Below, piece after piece: positions 1 through 8,609 of a stretch of DNA of 64,000 nt. Origin of the DNA: Megaustenia siamemsis (taxonomy: Eukaryota; Mollusca; Gastropoda; Stylommatophora; Ariophantidae); NCBI GenBank assembly GCA_032433765.1, contig JAVIAB010000059.1, positions 56,716,603 through 56,780,602 of the forward strand, given 5' to 3'. The position numbers and the translations under genes are program-made. The notes beneath the pieces were generated by a model that ran no database searches, had not been told where the DNA came from, and saw nothing but the letters and a program-made list of their open reading frames with translations. Numbering within the stretch: position 1 is the first letter of the stretch; each line of letters opens with the position of its first letter.

Positions 1-19
1 TTCAACATTCATCTCATTA

Positions 20-276
20 AGCCGCTATAGCTCAGTGGTTAGTGAACTGGACCACAAAAGACAAGAGGTAGGGTTCGATCCCATCCGACGGCTTCCGGGT
101 TCACCCAGCCTTAAATGGGTACCTGATTTTTTTTCTGGGGAAAGTAAAGCGGCACGGGCGTAATACCGACCACATTACCCCAAAAATCATGTGCCGAACT
201 TCTGTAAAATGTATGGTCACTAACACCATATTCCATATACGCCACTTGGCGTGACGGGGCTCTTTACTTTGCTACT
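20..276 (+). mobile_element. SINE S1, copy a (tRNA-derived, full length)
   Basis: The left part is tRNA-like: an A-box-like stretch (TAGCTCAGTGGTTAGTG) and a B-box-like stretch (GGTTCGATCCC) in the right order. A body follows with the family hallmarks (accccaaaaatcatgtgccg, cactaacaccatatt, cgccacttggcgtgac), then a TTTACTTT-type tail. It is flanked by a 13-bp direct repeat, attcatctcatta, at 7-19 and 277-289, read as the target-site duplication. Six more copies occur in the window. The tRNA part is a pol III promoter relic, not a tRNA gene: there is no plausible acceptor stem closure. Confidence 0.9.
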
Positions 277-289
277 ATTCATCTCATTA

Positions 290-435
290 TAGTCACAGCT
301 CCAAACAAATAGTTCACTCTAGTATAACCCATATTTCTAATTTTAAAAAATTCATCTAATTTAGACCACAGCTCAAACCTAGATGATCTATATATTATAA
401 GCCACAATTCTAACCAAACAGATCCATATAATATC
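290..435. repeat. degenerate tandem AT-rich repeat, left block
   Basis: Loosely repeated phrases such as attcatctaat, taacccata and aaccaaacagatc. The same phrases resume at 5268-5510 on the far side of the nested A/Nimb insertion, so both blocks were one array before insertion. Confidence 0.6.
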
Positions 436-1175
436 ATCATCATCATCATCATCATCATGTGCCATACCGGTTGGCGTAGGCGATCATGTCCTTCCACAAT
501 CTTCTATCTACAGTGCATCGTATCAATTCTGTTGTCTGTTTTCCATGCCATGACACTAAGCTATCCAGTATCTGCTCTCTTTGTCGTTCGCGATCTCTCT
601 TTATTTTTATTTTGTCAGTTGTAACCAAGTATTCCAACTTTCCTCTTCTCATGATGTGCCCAAAAAATGTTGATTGTTTCTTTCTCATGTTTTTAGTAGC
701 TCTCTTTTAGTGTTGGCCTCTTTGAGGATTTCCTCATTGGTCTTTTTAGCTGTCCAGGGAACTTCCAACATTCTTCTGATAATCCCATCTCTGTGGCCTC
801 TAATTGTCTTTTCATTTGTTTGTCCATGATTCTCTTACATATGTTAGAATTGGTTCTATATAGCACCGATGAACTCTCGTTCTTGCTTCTATTGACATAG
901 ATTTGTTTCATAAGATATTTTTTTCATTTTCTGAAATGCTATTTTGGCCTGAGCTATTCTGCTTTTTTCCCTGTGGTGCTTCTTCTATCTGATATTATTA
1001 TTGGGTCCAAGTATTTGAAACGCTGCACTAGTTTCAGATTTGTCTTCTTTATTGTTATGCTGCATGATGGTGATGATTGTTTCTTCGATATGACTATTAC
1101 TTCTGTTTTCTTATTATTCAGACTGAGACCTTTCTTTTTGCTTTCTTTTGTTATTTTTATTTCTTTAAAGGACTC
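436..1175 (-). mobile_element. LINE family A, 3' part (interrupted copy A1)
   Basis: Translated on the - strand with frame breaks it gives the family A signature: GLSLNNKKTEV near 1130, then the C-terminal block with FFGHIMRRGKLEYL, LVSWHGKQ and DRRLWKDMIAYANRYGT. It ends in a (CAT)n run at 436-460, i.e. a (ATG)n tail on the coding strand. A 15-bp duplication, agatccatataatat, at 421-435 and 5268-5282 brackets this part together with its 5' remainder at 5176-5267. A Nimb element therefore sits inside it. Non-LTR retrotransposon, clade not assigned; coding capacity is lost. Confidence 0.85.
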
Positions 1176-1199
1176 ACAGATAAGTGCTGATTTCCAGTG

Positions 1200-1788
1200 A
1201 ACTTTTCTGTTTATCTGTTTGTTTTTATTGATATTTGAAGGGATTATGTGATTGTACGCGCTTTCTATTTGATGTAAATCACGTTGCTTCGTTTGATTCA
1301 TTGCATTTTGTTACAATTTCTTTATTTGATCACAGATACTCATCTGTGTTGTTGATTGCGCTATTGAACGCGTCAAAAAATGGCGGTTTCTTTTCGCTGG
1401 TCTGTCGTCAAGGACGCGTAATTCATTTAATTTGTAAAAGGCTCACAGTGTATCCGCGTGCTGCAGAGCTATTTACTGGAGTTGGCCAGTCTATAACGTG
1501 GAAACGGGTTCTGGACCGTGCGACTGAGTAAGTGCACGTGAGTCTAGACCATCCACAGCATCGACGTTCAGCGACAATATATTTGATACTATGACGACGG
1601 TAAGTATTCAGATGCAGCCCAAACGACAACATCGAAGAAGGAAAACACGACAAGGTAAGAGAGGTGGCATTAAACTGTCGAAGTGTGAGAGGCTAGGCCT
1701 AAAGTATGTGCGCATTACTTATTGAAATTGTGAGTCCATTAATCAACGATGGCCCATTCTTGATAAGCTACTGTGCGGCGCCGATATA
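1200..1788 (+). other. Nimb leader and damaged start of ORF2
   Basis: In the frame of the long ORF, an ATG at 1591 opens a basic peptide that stops at TGA 1723-1725. The frame then stays open from 1726 through NQRWPILDKLLCGADI into the long ORF. Between them, 1670-1693 reads LNCRSVRG in another frame. NCRSVRG-type sequence is the usual beginning of the endonuclease domain in this group, so at least two small frame changes separate it from the rest. No convincing ORF1 (gag-like) product is visible upstream. Confidence 0.6.
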
Positions 1789-4700
1789 ATGGTTTTGCAA
1801 GAAACTCTTCTTGGTGACAGGACAGTAAGTACTCCTGGATTTCATTGTTTCTACAATAGGCGACACCTTGGGCAGGCCATCCTTGTGAGCAACAATATGG
1901 TGGCAGCTGAGGTTGATATGTCTGCGAGGAACAATGCAGAATTTCAGGTACATGCGGTTAGTGTGCATACCCCAGTTCATTTCGTGATTGTAAATGTGTA
2001 TGCCTATAATGGGAAGGTGAACACACAACAATGGCAGATTCTCATCGAGTTCGATGAAGAGAACGTCATTTTCTGCGGAGACTTTAATGCTAGAGGAAAC
2101 CAGTGGGGTAACGTCATAACCAACAAGCATGGAGACGACCTAGAGAATGCACTGGTGTCGGCCGATTTAGTGTGCTTGAATGATGGAAGGGCAACAAGAA
2201 TGGCCACTCAAACATGGGACTCTGATAGTGTTATAGACCTTGCACTGGTGTCTTCCACCTTCGCGCCGGTTTGCAGGTGGAGTGCACTGGGGTTCCACAG
2301 AACTGATCACTATCCATGTGCCCTCCTAATTGAGAAAATCAGAAATAGAAGTCAGAAAAGAAAGCTCCACACATTCCACTACGAGAAAACATACCAGGAC
2401 GTCATTAGCAAAATCAGACGTAGGAAACAGAGCGCTCCTCGTAGGAGGCAGGAGAGATGGACGCAGCCACCCTGGTGGAACGTAGAAGTCGAGGAAGCTT
2501 GGCGGAGCAAGAGACAAACGGCCAAGACATGGCAGAAAGCCAGAAGGAATGGAAGAACACAACCTGAGCTCTTGAAGTGTCTCAAAATAGAGGTGGACCA
2601 AAAAATGATGCACTTTAAACTATGCGCTAAGCAGGCTAAGGATGCCAAATGGGATGACTTCTGTAAAAAAAAAGTGTGCTCAGAAAAATCGCTAGCCACA
2701 TTCTGGCGCCTTCATCAGAGCATGAATGGCACAACACGACACAGAGGCATACCAGACTTTCAGAGCACAGGCCAGATATGGCACAAATCTGATGAGAACG
2801 AAGGCAAGGCCCTGCTTGCCCGCTACATTGAACAGACGGACCAAAGAAATGAGGCTGTAAGAATGAGTATACGGGGATCGCTGTCAAAATTGTGTAAGGA
2901 TGTAGTGATGGAAGAAGATCTCACAATCACAACCGATACCATTCACTCAGCACTTAAAAGGTCACACAACACTGCTCCTGGTCCAGATGGTGTTCGGTAC
3001 GATGACATAAGCGATTTAGCTGACGACGACTTGACAAAACTGGCCAATGAGTTTAATGCCAGCATTCGGAGTGGCCAGATTAAGGGGGAGTGGCTACACA
3101 GCTACTTACTACCGCTACCGAAGCCAAACAAGGACCATTCTCAGATCAGTGCCTACAGAATTATCACAATGCAGAACACTGCGGGCAAGCTACTGGAGAA
3201 AATAGTTGCCCGTGTCCTCACCTATCAACTTGAAAAGAAAAGCGCATTTCCACCAACACTCGGAGGTTATAGATACAACAAAGAGACATGGCTCAGCGCG
3301 CCAGTCTTTGCCTATGACGTCTTCGAAGGCTTCCACAGACGAGAGGAGACATGTGCTGCTGCTATAGATCTGGAGGATGCAAACAACAGGGTACCATTTG
3401 AATATCTCATGCATATGCTTCTCAAACTGGCGGTGAACCCCTTCCTCATTAGATGGATCGCCGCAGCACTGTTTCAGAGGAAGGTGATACTCAGATGTGG
3501 AAGTTGGCCTTCCAAGCCAACATCCATTTGTCCTGGGCTGCCACAAGGCTCACCATTGTCACCAGTTCTATTTAACGTGTACACAATAACGATCACGAAA
3601 CAACAGCTGGATGGGAGGGGAAGAACTATGACTTTTGCTGATGATATTCTGGTATATCGACAGGGAAGAGACAGACGGGGAATCGCGTCCACAATGCAAG
3701 ACGAACTCGATCGCATTTCTTCCTGGTGTGGGGTTTCAGGTGCCTTGGTTAATCCTAATAAAGCATCAGTTTCATGGTTCTCCCTTAACAATCATATCGT
3801 TAATACGACCACACCGGTAGTACGAATGGGAGCTGATGAGGTGACCAGGGACAAGTTGATGACATACCTCGGAGTTAAGTTTGATCGCAGCCTGTGTTTT
3901 CGGGACCACGTCGACCATGTGATAACAAAATCCCGCAAAGGATTAGCCGCCTTGAAGGTCATGGCAGCTGCCAACATCGAGCAGAGGCTACTTACTCTTC
4001 TGTTCCAGGGATTAGTCCTCGCACCAATCGAGTATGCCCTGGCAATTCTTGCTGTCAGTACGACTGAAATTGATAGGCTGGAGAAAATACAAAATGAAGC
4101 CATGCGCATTATCTTGGGATGTACAAGGTACACTCCCTGTGTAGCAATGAGATATCTTCTTGACTTTCCAACCATGGATGACAGAATCAAGATTTGGAGA
4201 GCACGAGCATACCTGAAGATTAGTTCAGATAAAGAGCATCCATTGCACCACGTGCTCAACACAGGGATTGGCGCCAGGCTAAAAAGAGGCAAATCATGGG
4301 TGGGTCGAGCAGAAGATGTCATCAAACAGGTCTGTGGGCGTACCAATATCAGCGTTGGTGAGGAGTGGATACCGGTGCCTACGTCATTCAAGGGGACTTT
4401 CTCATGTATTGTCACACTCGACAGGAAAAGTAGGGAACAGAACCCGGTCGTGGTTAATGCTGAGGTCAACGGTCTCATCTGCGATAACACCGATGAGAAA
4501 GATGCAGTCATCTATACAGACGGATCTGTAAGACGACACGAAAGAAGTGCATGGGCATTTACAGCACGCTCGGCAGGCAGATTAGTCAAAGAAGACAGTG
4601 GTGCATACGTCATGACTACGAGTAGCATGACGATGGAGGCGATGGCAGTGACCAAGGCATTCAAATGGTTAGAGTCACAAGACTACACCCACGCATGTAT

Positions 4701-5091
4701 ACTGAGTGATTCGATGAGCATGATAAAAAAAGTGGAGGCGGGCTCTGTACGCATGCAATGGGTAGAGTCGTTGCAGAAATCCAAAATACGTAAGGTCACC
4801 TTTTTCTATGTCCCTGGACATGCGGGAGTACGGGGAAATGAAAGAGCGGATAGGTTGGCTAGCAGCGCTGTCTTTGAGGACGGGCAACCAATGGATTGGG
4901 CGGACATCATCAATGCCCTCCGAGATGTGGGAAGAGCACAGGACTTCGACAAACACAGATCAACGTCACTTCTTCGGATGATGGAAATGGGAGTTAAGAT
5001 GGGCACAGCCAGAAATGAGAAACTTGGTGGCCGTGTAAGAAGACTTATCAACCAACATAGAACTGGAGTCGTCAGTCGCTGGACACTGTAG
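1789..5091 (+). CDS. Nimb-type ORF2 polyprotein: endonuclease, reverse transcriptase, RNase H (1100 residues, damaged at both ends)
   Basis: This is the replication protein of a non-LTR retrotransposon. Such proteins nick target DNA, copy the element RNA in place and degrade the RNA strand. Residues about 1-190 are an apurinic-type endonuclease lacking its first segment: QET near the start, CGDFNARG, and a terminal block with TDHYP. Residues about 390-680 are the reverse transcriptase: APGPDGV, motif A IDLEDANNRV (first catalytic Asp present), PQGSPLSPVLFNVY and motif C TFADDILVY. Residues about 910-1040 are RNase H: YTDGSV, TMEAMAV, SDSMSM and PGHAGVRGNERADRLA. The ATG at 1789 is internal to the endonuclease and was chosen only because a TGA lies upstream at 1723. 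The stop at 5089-5091 is premature: the copy at 20784-21219 has AGA there and continues about 27 residues through a CSECN motif. Similarity to the Nimb clade of molluscs and fishes is recalled, not searched. Confidence 0.9.
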   Translation: MVLQETLLGDRTVSTPGFHCFYNRRHLGQAILVSNNMVAAEVDMSARNNAEFQVHAVSVHTPVHFVIVNVYAYNGKVNTQQWQILIEFDEENVIFCGDFNARGNQWGNVITNKHGDDLENALVSADLVCLNDGRATRMATQTWDSDSVIDLALVSSTFAPVCRWSALGFHRTDHYPCALLIEKIRNRSQKRKLHTFHYEKTYQDVISKIRRRKQSAPRRRQERWTQPPWWNVEVEEAWRSKRQTAKTWQKARRNGRTQPELLKCLKIEVDQKMMHFKLCAKQAKDAKWDDFCKKKVCSEKSLATFWRLHQSMNGTTRHRGIPDFQSTGQIWHKSDENEGKALLARYIEQTDQRNEAVRMSIRGSLSKLCKDVVMEEDLTITTDTIHSALKRSHNTAPGPDGVRYDDISDLADDDLTKLANEFNASIRSGQIKGEWLHSYLLPLPKPNKDHSQISAYRIITMQNTAGKLLEKIVARVLTYQLEKKSAFPPTLGGYRYNKETWLSAPVFAYDVFEGFHRREETCAAAIDLEDANNRVPFEYLMHMLLKLAVNPFLIRWIAAALFQRKVILRCGSWPSKPTSICPGLPQGSPLSPVLFNVYTITITKQQLDGRGRTMTFADDILVYRQGRDRRGIASTMQDELDRISSWCGVSGALVNPNKASVSWFSLNNHIVNTTTPVVRMGADEVTRDKLMTYLGVKFDRSLCFRDHVDHVITKSRKGLAALKVMAAANIEQRLLTLLFQGLVLAPIEYALAILAVSTTEIDRLEKIQNEAMRIILGCTRYTPCVAMRYLLDFPTMDDRIKIWRARAYLKISSDKEHPLHHVLNTGIGARLKRGKSWVGRAEDVIKQVCGRTNISVGEEWIPVPTSFKGTFSCIVTLDRKSREQNPVVVNAEVNGLICDNTDEKDAVIYTDGSVRRHERSAWAFTARSAGRLVKEDSGAYVMTTSSMTMEAMAVTKAFKWLESQDYTHACILSDSMSMIKKVEAGSVRMQWVESLQKSKIRKVTFFYVPGHAGVRGNERADRLASSAVFEDGQPMDWADIINALRDVGRAQDFDKHRSTSLLRMMEMGVKMGTARNEKLGGRVRRLINQHRTGVVSRWTL

Positions 5092-5175
5092 GACTTGCTG
5101 AGGAGGGGATCTGAGCACCTATGGACATGTTCGGAGTGCAATGATAATGACCCGAAAATAACTCAATAACTCAAC

Positions 5176-5267
5176 TCTTTGTCTCTGCGCGTAAGACTGT
5201 GTCATCTGCATATCGCAAATTATTTTTGTTGTAACCGTTGACTTCAATTCCTTTTTTTGTCTACTAT
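5176..5267 (-). mobile_element. LINE family A, 5' remainder of copy A1
   Basis: Matches the region upstream of the A copy at 50782-51599 (aagactgtgtcatctgcat, gtaaccgttgacttcaattc). It completes copy A1 beyond the Nimb insertion and abuts the right target duplication at 5268-5282. Confidence 0.8.
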
Positions 5268-5282
5268 AGATCCATATAATAT

Positions 5283-6052
5283 AACCCGCAGATTAAATCA
5301 AACTGATCCATCTAATGTAACCCATAACTAACCAAACAGATCTAAAATTCATCTAATTGTAACCCACATCTTCAACAACACATCTAAAAATCTCATTATA
5401 ATAAACAGTTTACAATTCATCTTAATATAAACCACATCTTCACACACAAACAAATTTAAACTTCACCTCATTCTAACCCACATCTTCATCATCCCATCCA
5501 CCCAATTACTGCGGTAATTACCCAACAATCAAACCATTTCTTTAACCACGAGACACTCCCCGCGTCGGAATCGAGTGCTCCCGTCTCGCGTCTTCCGCCC
5601 CATTCGTTCTAATTAGACAACATTGTTCCGTGTCATCTCCAAGAGAAATAAAATGTTTTTAAAAAGTTGACCTTCTATTTTCTCTCAGGTCAGACACGAC
5701 AGCCTAAAATGAAATAATTAATGAAACTTGTGGGTAACAATGAACTACGTTGCAATAAAGAATCATGTTAATTCTTTTCTTCGGATCACCGGCCACCTCA
5801 TCTCGTGAACTCTCATGAATTTAGAAAGTTTTTTTTTTTCCCCCTAATTGTAAATGCTGTATCGGACGAGGCCAGGGCGAGGGGTTTATGGAGCCGAGCG
5901 GGATCGTGTGTACAAATCCACAGAACAAAAACAAGCCGTCAAAAATGAACCCATGAAAATAAGAACCATTAAAAGTTGGAGGGAATTACTTGTTTTGTAG
6001 TTGTTGTTGTGGATTTAGCGCCCTCTGAGCTGAACGACATGCGGCCTAATTT
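5283..6052. other. non-genic stretch
   Basis: The left part to about 5510 continues the degenerate acccacatcttca tandem repeat. The rest is unique-looking AT-rich DNA with a T-run at 5830. I see no coding region, RNA gene or recognisable repeat. Confidence 0.5.
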
Positions 6053-6061
6053 ATTTGTAGA

Positions 6062-6365
6062 AAGAAGATGAAGGAGCGGATCATCGTCATCATGTGTCAT
6101 ACCGATTGGCGTAAGCGATCATGTCCTTCCACAATCTTCTATCTACAGTGCATCGTATCAGTTTTGTTGTTGACTGTTTTCCATGCCATGACACCAAGCT
6201 ATCCAGCTTCTTCTCTCTTTGTCGTCCGCTATCTCTCTTTCCTTTTATTTTGCCAGTTGTAATCAAGTATTCCAACTTTCCTCTTCTCATGATGTGCCCA
6301 AAAAATGTTGATTGTTTCTTTCTGATATTTTTAGGAGTTCCCTTTTTGTGTTGGCCTCTTTGAGA
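6062..6365 (-). mobile_element. LINE family A, short 3' fragment (A2)
   Basis: Carries the family A C-terminus on the - strand (FFGHIMRRGKLEYL, DRRLWKDMIAYANRYDT) with frame damage. It is flanked by a 9-bp duplication, atttgtaga, at 6053-6061 and 6366-6374. It is strongly 5'-truncated, as usual for target-primed reverse transcription. Confidence 0.8.
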
Positions 6366-6439
6366 ATTTGTAGATTTTAAGCTATATTTTAACATAATTA
6401 GTCTAGACAATATAAGACCGTAATTTGCCATTTCTTTCC

Positions 6440-6870
6440 TTCTTGTCAGTGACTGTACAATAGTCGGAGATCGCAGCCATTGTCTCTATACATGAGATCC
6501 TCTGCCTGCCATCGCGGTGTGGGGACCATAACCGGCACTACTTGTCGGCTGCTCCCACAACAACATCCACCACCTGCTCTAATACCTGTAAGGGGGGCTA
6601 AACGGGAGCCTCACCTTGCCCAAAGTTGTCCTGAAGACTAGCAGAAAAAAGGAGACGTCTTGCTCCTCCTTTGGTAGGGCAGATCTCTACCCGGCTAACC
6701 CTATAAAGCGGATACGTTTATGAAATAAATCAAGAAAGCAAAGCTTGTAGATTCAATCGAAGGTCGGGTAAGTCTATGGACCTAACCAGGCTAGAAAGAT
6801 GATTTTATGAAAATAGAGAACTGTGAAGATGGGTTTATGGAATTCTTCGAAGCGCCCATATCGTCATCCG
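6440..6870 (+). other. coding-like block, unidentified, probably retroelement 5' region
   Basis: GC content is higher than in the flanks. Overlapping frames give protein-like text, for example LPKVVLKTSRKKETSCSSFG at 6607-6666, and further on a frame with ADLYPANPIKRIR. Stops interrupt each frame after about 50 codons. It may be the leader of a LINE, but I do not recognise a domain. Confidence 0.3.
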
Positions 6871-7184
6871 CCCTTAAAAAACGTTAAATGGACGTAGATG
6901 CGTTGTGTTGTAAACTAACACGCAGCCATCACACAGACACAAACTGCATAACTTAGGATGCAGCCTCACCACATTTACATGTTCTGTACTCCAGTAGAAG
7001 TATCTTTTAGAGGCAGTCTGTTTTCACCTGCAGCCACTTCTCACATCCCACAAAGAGTCGTTCTTCACACACCACACACAGTCATTACTCACATTCAACC
7101 ATATTTCCCACACAATCATCCCTTTCATGCAGCAACCTTCCTCCGATACAATCATGTTTAAACACAACAGTTATCTCTCACTTA

Positions 7185-7510
7185 CTTTCCCCACACAACC
7201 ATCAGTATTACAAACCACTTTAACTACAAAATTATCCCCCCCCCCCACACACACAACCATCAGTATTACAAACCACTTTAACTACAAAACTACCCCCCCC
7301 CCACACACACAACCATCAGTATTACAAACCACTTTAACTACAAAACTACCCCCCCCACACACACAACCATCAGTATTACAAACCACTTTAACTACAAAAC
7401 TACCCCCCCCCCCATACAACCATCAGTATTACAAACCACTTTAACTACAAAACTACCCCCACACACACACAACCATCAGTATTACAAACCACCTTAACTA
7501 CAAAGTTATT
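7185..7510. repeat. tandem repeat, unit about 58 bp, about 6 copies
   Basis: The unit contains accatcagtattacaaacca and ctttaactacaaaactac, followed by a C-run and (CA)n of variable length. Length variation is confined to the C-run, which suggests slippage. Confidence 0.9.
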
Positions 7511-7514
7511 CTCC

Positions 7515-8000
7515 CACACAACTTCTCCCATTCAACCATACCTCCCACACAAACAAACCCTCTCACATATTATCCCGTTTTTTTTCCAAACATCCGTCCT
7601 TAACAGCCATCCGTCTCTCACAATCACCCGTCCCACATAACTACCCGCCCCTCACAATCATCCGTCCTACACAACTACCCATCCCTGACAATCATCCGTC
7701 AGACACTACTACCCGTCCTTCACAATCATGCGTCCCATACAACTACCCATCCCTGACAATCATCCGTCAGACACTACTACCCGTCCCTCACAATCATCTG
7801 TCCCTCACAACCATCCGTCCCACATAACTACCCGTCCCTCACAGTCATCCGTCACACATAACTACCCGTCCCTCACTACCATCCGTCCCTCACAACCATG
7901 CGTTCCTCACAATCATCCGTCCCTCACAACCATCCGTCCCTCACAACCATACGCCCCTTACAATAAAACCCTCCTACCTAACCATCTCCCACATACAAAA
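7515..8000. repeat. degenerate C-rich minisatellite
   Basis: Short variable units built from catccgtccctcacaac, with variants cccgtcccacataact. Apparent frames through it are repeat artefacts. Confidence 0.75.
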
Positions 8001-8004
8001 ATAT

Positions 8005-8175
8005 TCATTCATAACCATTCCTCTTACATGTTCCCTCTAACACAACCATTCCTCTTACATGTTCCCTCTAACACAACCATTCCTCTTACATGTTCCCTCT
8101 GACACAACCATTCCTCTTACATGTTCCCTCTAACACAGCCATTTCTCCTACATGTTCCCTCTGACACAACCATTC
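8005..8175. repeat. tandem repeat, unit about 31 bp, about 5 copies
   Basis: Repeated ccattcctcttacatgttcc followed by ctctaacacaa. It ends about 95 bp before the first visible G-alpha exon. Confidence 0.85.
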
Positions 8176-8269
8176 CTTTCACACAGACGAATCCCTTCAC
8201 ACAACCGTTCTCTCCACACAACCACATCTCCCACACGGTAATCACCGAGTCTTTGTAAACTCTTCACAG

Positions 8270-8398
8270 TTTATTTCGATCGCTAGACAAGATTCTCTCA
8301 GACACTTACGCTCCCAGCGATTACGATATCTTGAGGGTCAGGCAAAAGACCACAGGCCTTCACGAGATACTCTTTCATTTCAAGGGATTCGAATTCAG
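8270..8398 (+). CDS. G-protein alpha subunit, exon with switch I (129 bp)
   Basis: First recognisable exon of a heterotrimeric G-alpha gene. G-alpha proteins bind GTP at the plasma membrane and relay receptor signals to effectors. The frame reads LDKILSD, YAPSDYDILRV and RQKTTGLHE, matching the helical-domain end, linker 2 and switch I. The arginine finger and switch I threonine (R-x-K-T-T) are present. The acceptor is tcttcacag before 8270; the donor is AG|GTATCG after 8398. The length of 129 bp equals the corresponding exon I recall from vertebrate Gi/Gq genes. The exon ends two bases into an Arg codon completed by the next exon. Exons for the P-loop (GxGESGKS) are not in the window and presumably lie to the left. 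Class (i/o, q or a lineage-specific type) is unresolved. Confidence 0.88.
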
Positions 8399-8609
8399 GT
8401 ATCGTTCTATTTTTGTGTGAAGTAGACAATCTGACAGATAGAAGGAATGAAAGATGTAATGTTTGGGAGAAGAATAAATAAGATAGAAGGAATGAAAGAA
8501 GTAATATTTGGGAAAAGAATAAATAAGATCGAAGGAGTAGAAGAGATAGAGTGGCACGGTGAGTTTATTTAGGACTCGTAGAATCACAAAATCAAAGACA
8601 AATGTGTAA

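Larger units (their letters stand above)
1176..5175 (+). mobile_element. Nimb/I-type non-LTR retrotransposon, near full length
   Basis: The span runs from the point where family A homology fades (about 1165-1195; the exact 5' boundary is unresolved) to a 3' tail of ataactca repeats at 5157-5175. It holds a leader, a 5'-damaged ORF2 and the long frame 1789-5091. Family A resumes at 5176. No clear target duplication of its own was found. Two other copies are 5'-truncated: 20784-21219 and, reversed, about 61385-61950. Confidence 0.85.

Noticed and set aside
20..100. tRNA gene
   Set aside because: A and B boxes are present but the sequence continues into a SINE body, lacks a closed acceptor stem and recurs with target duplications.
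1235..1531. ORF1 (gag-like) of the Nimb element
   Set aside because: The frame lacks CCHC knuckles or any recognisable gag feature, and lies partly in the boundary zone.
3792..4511. 239-codon - strand frame
   Set aside because: Antisense shadow of the Nimb reverse transcriptase/RNase H region.
1..8269. Upstream G-alpha exons with the P-loop
   Set aside because: No GxGESGKS-like coding text was found on the + strand; they are presumed to lie left of the window.
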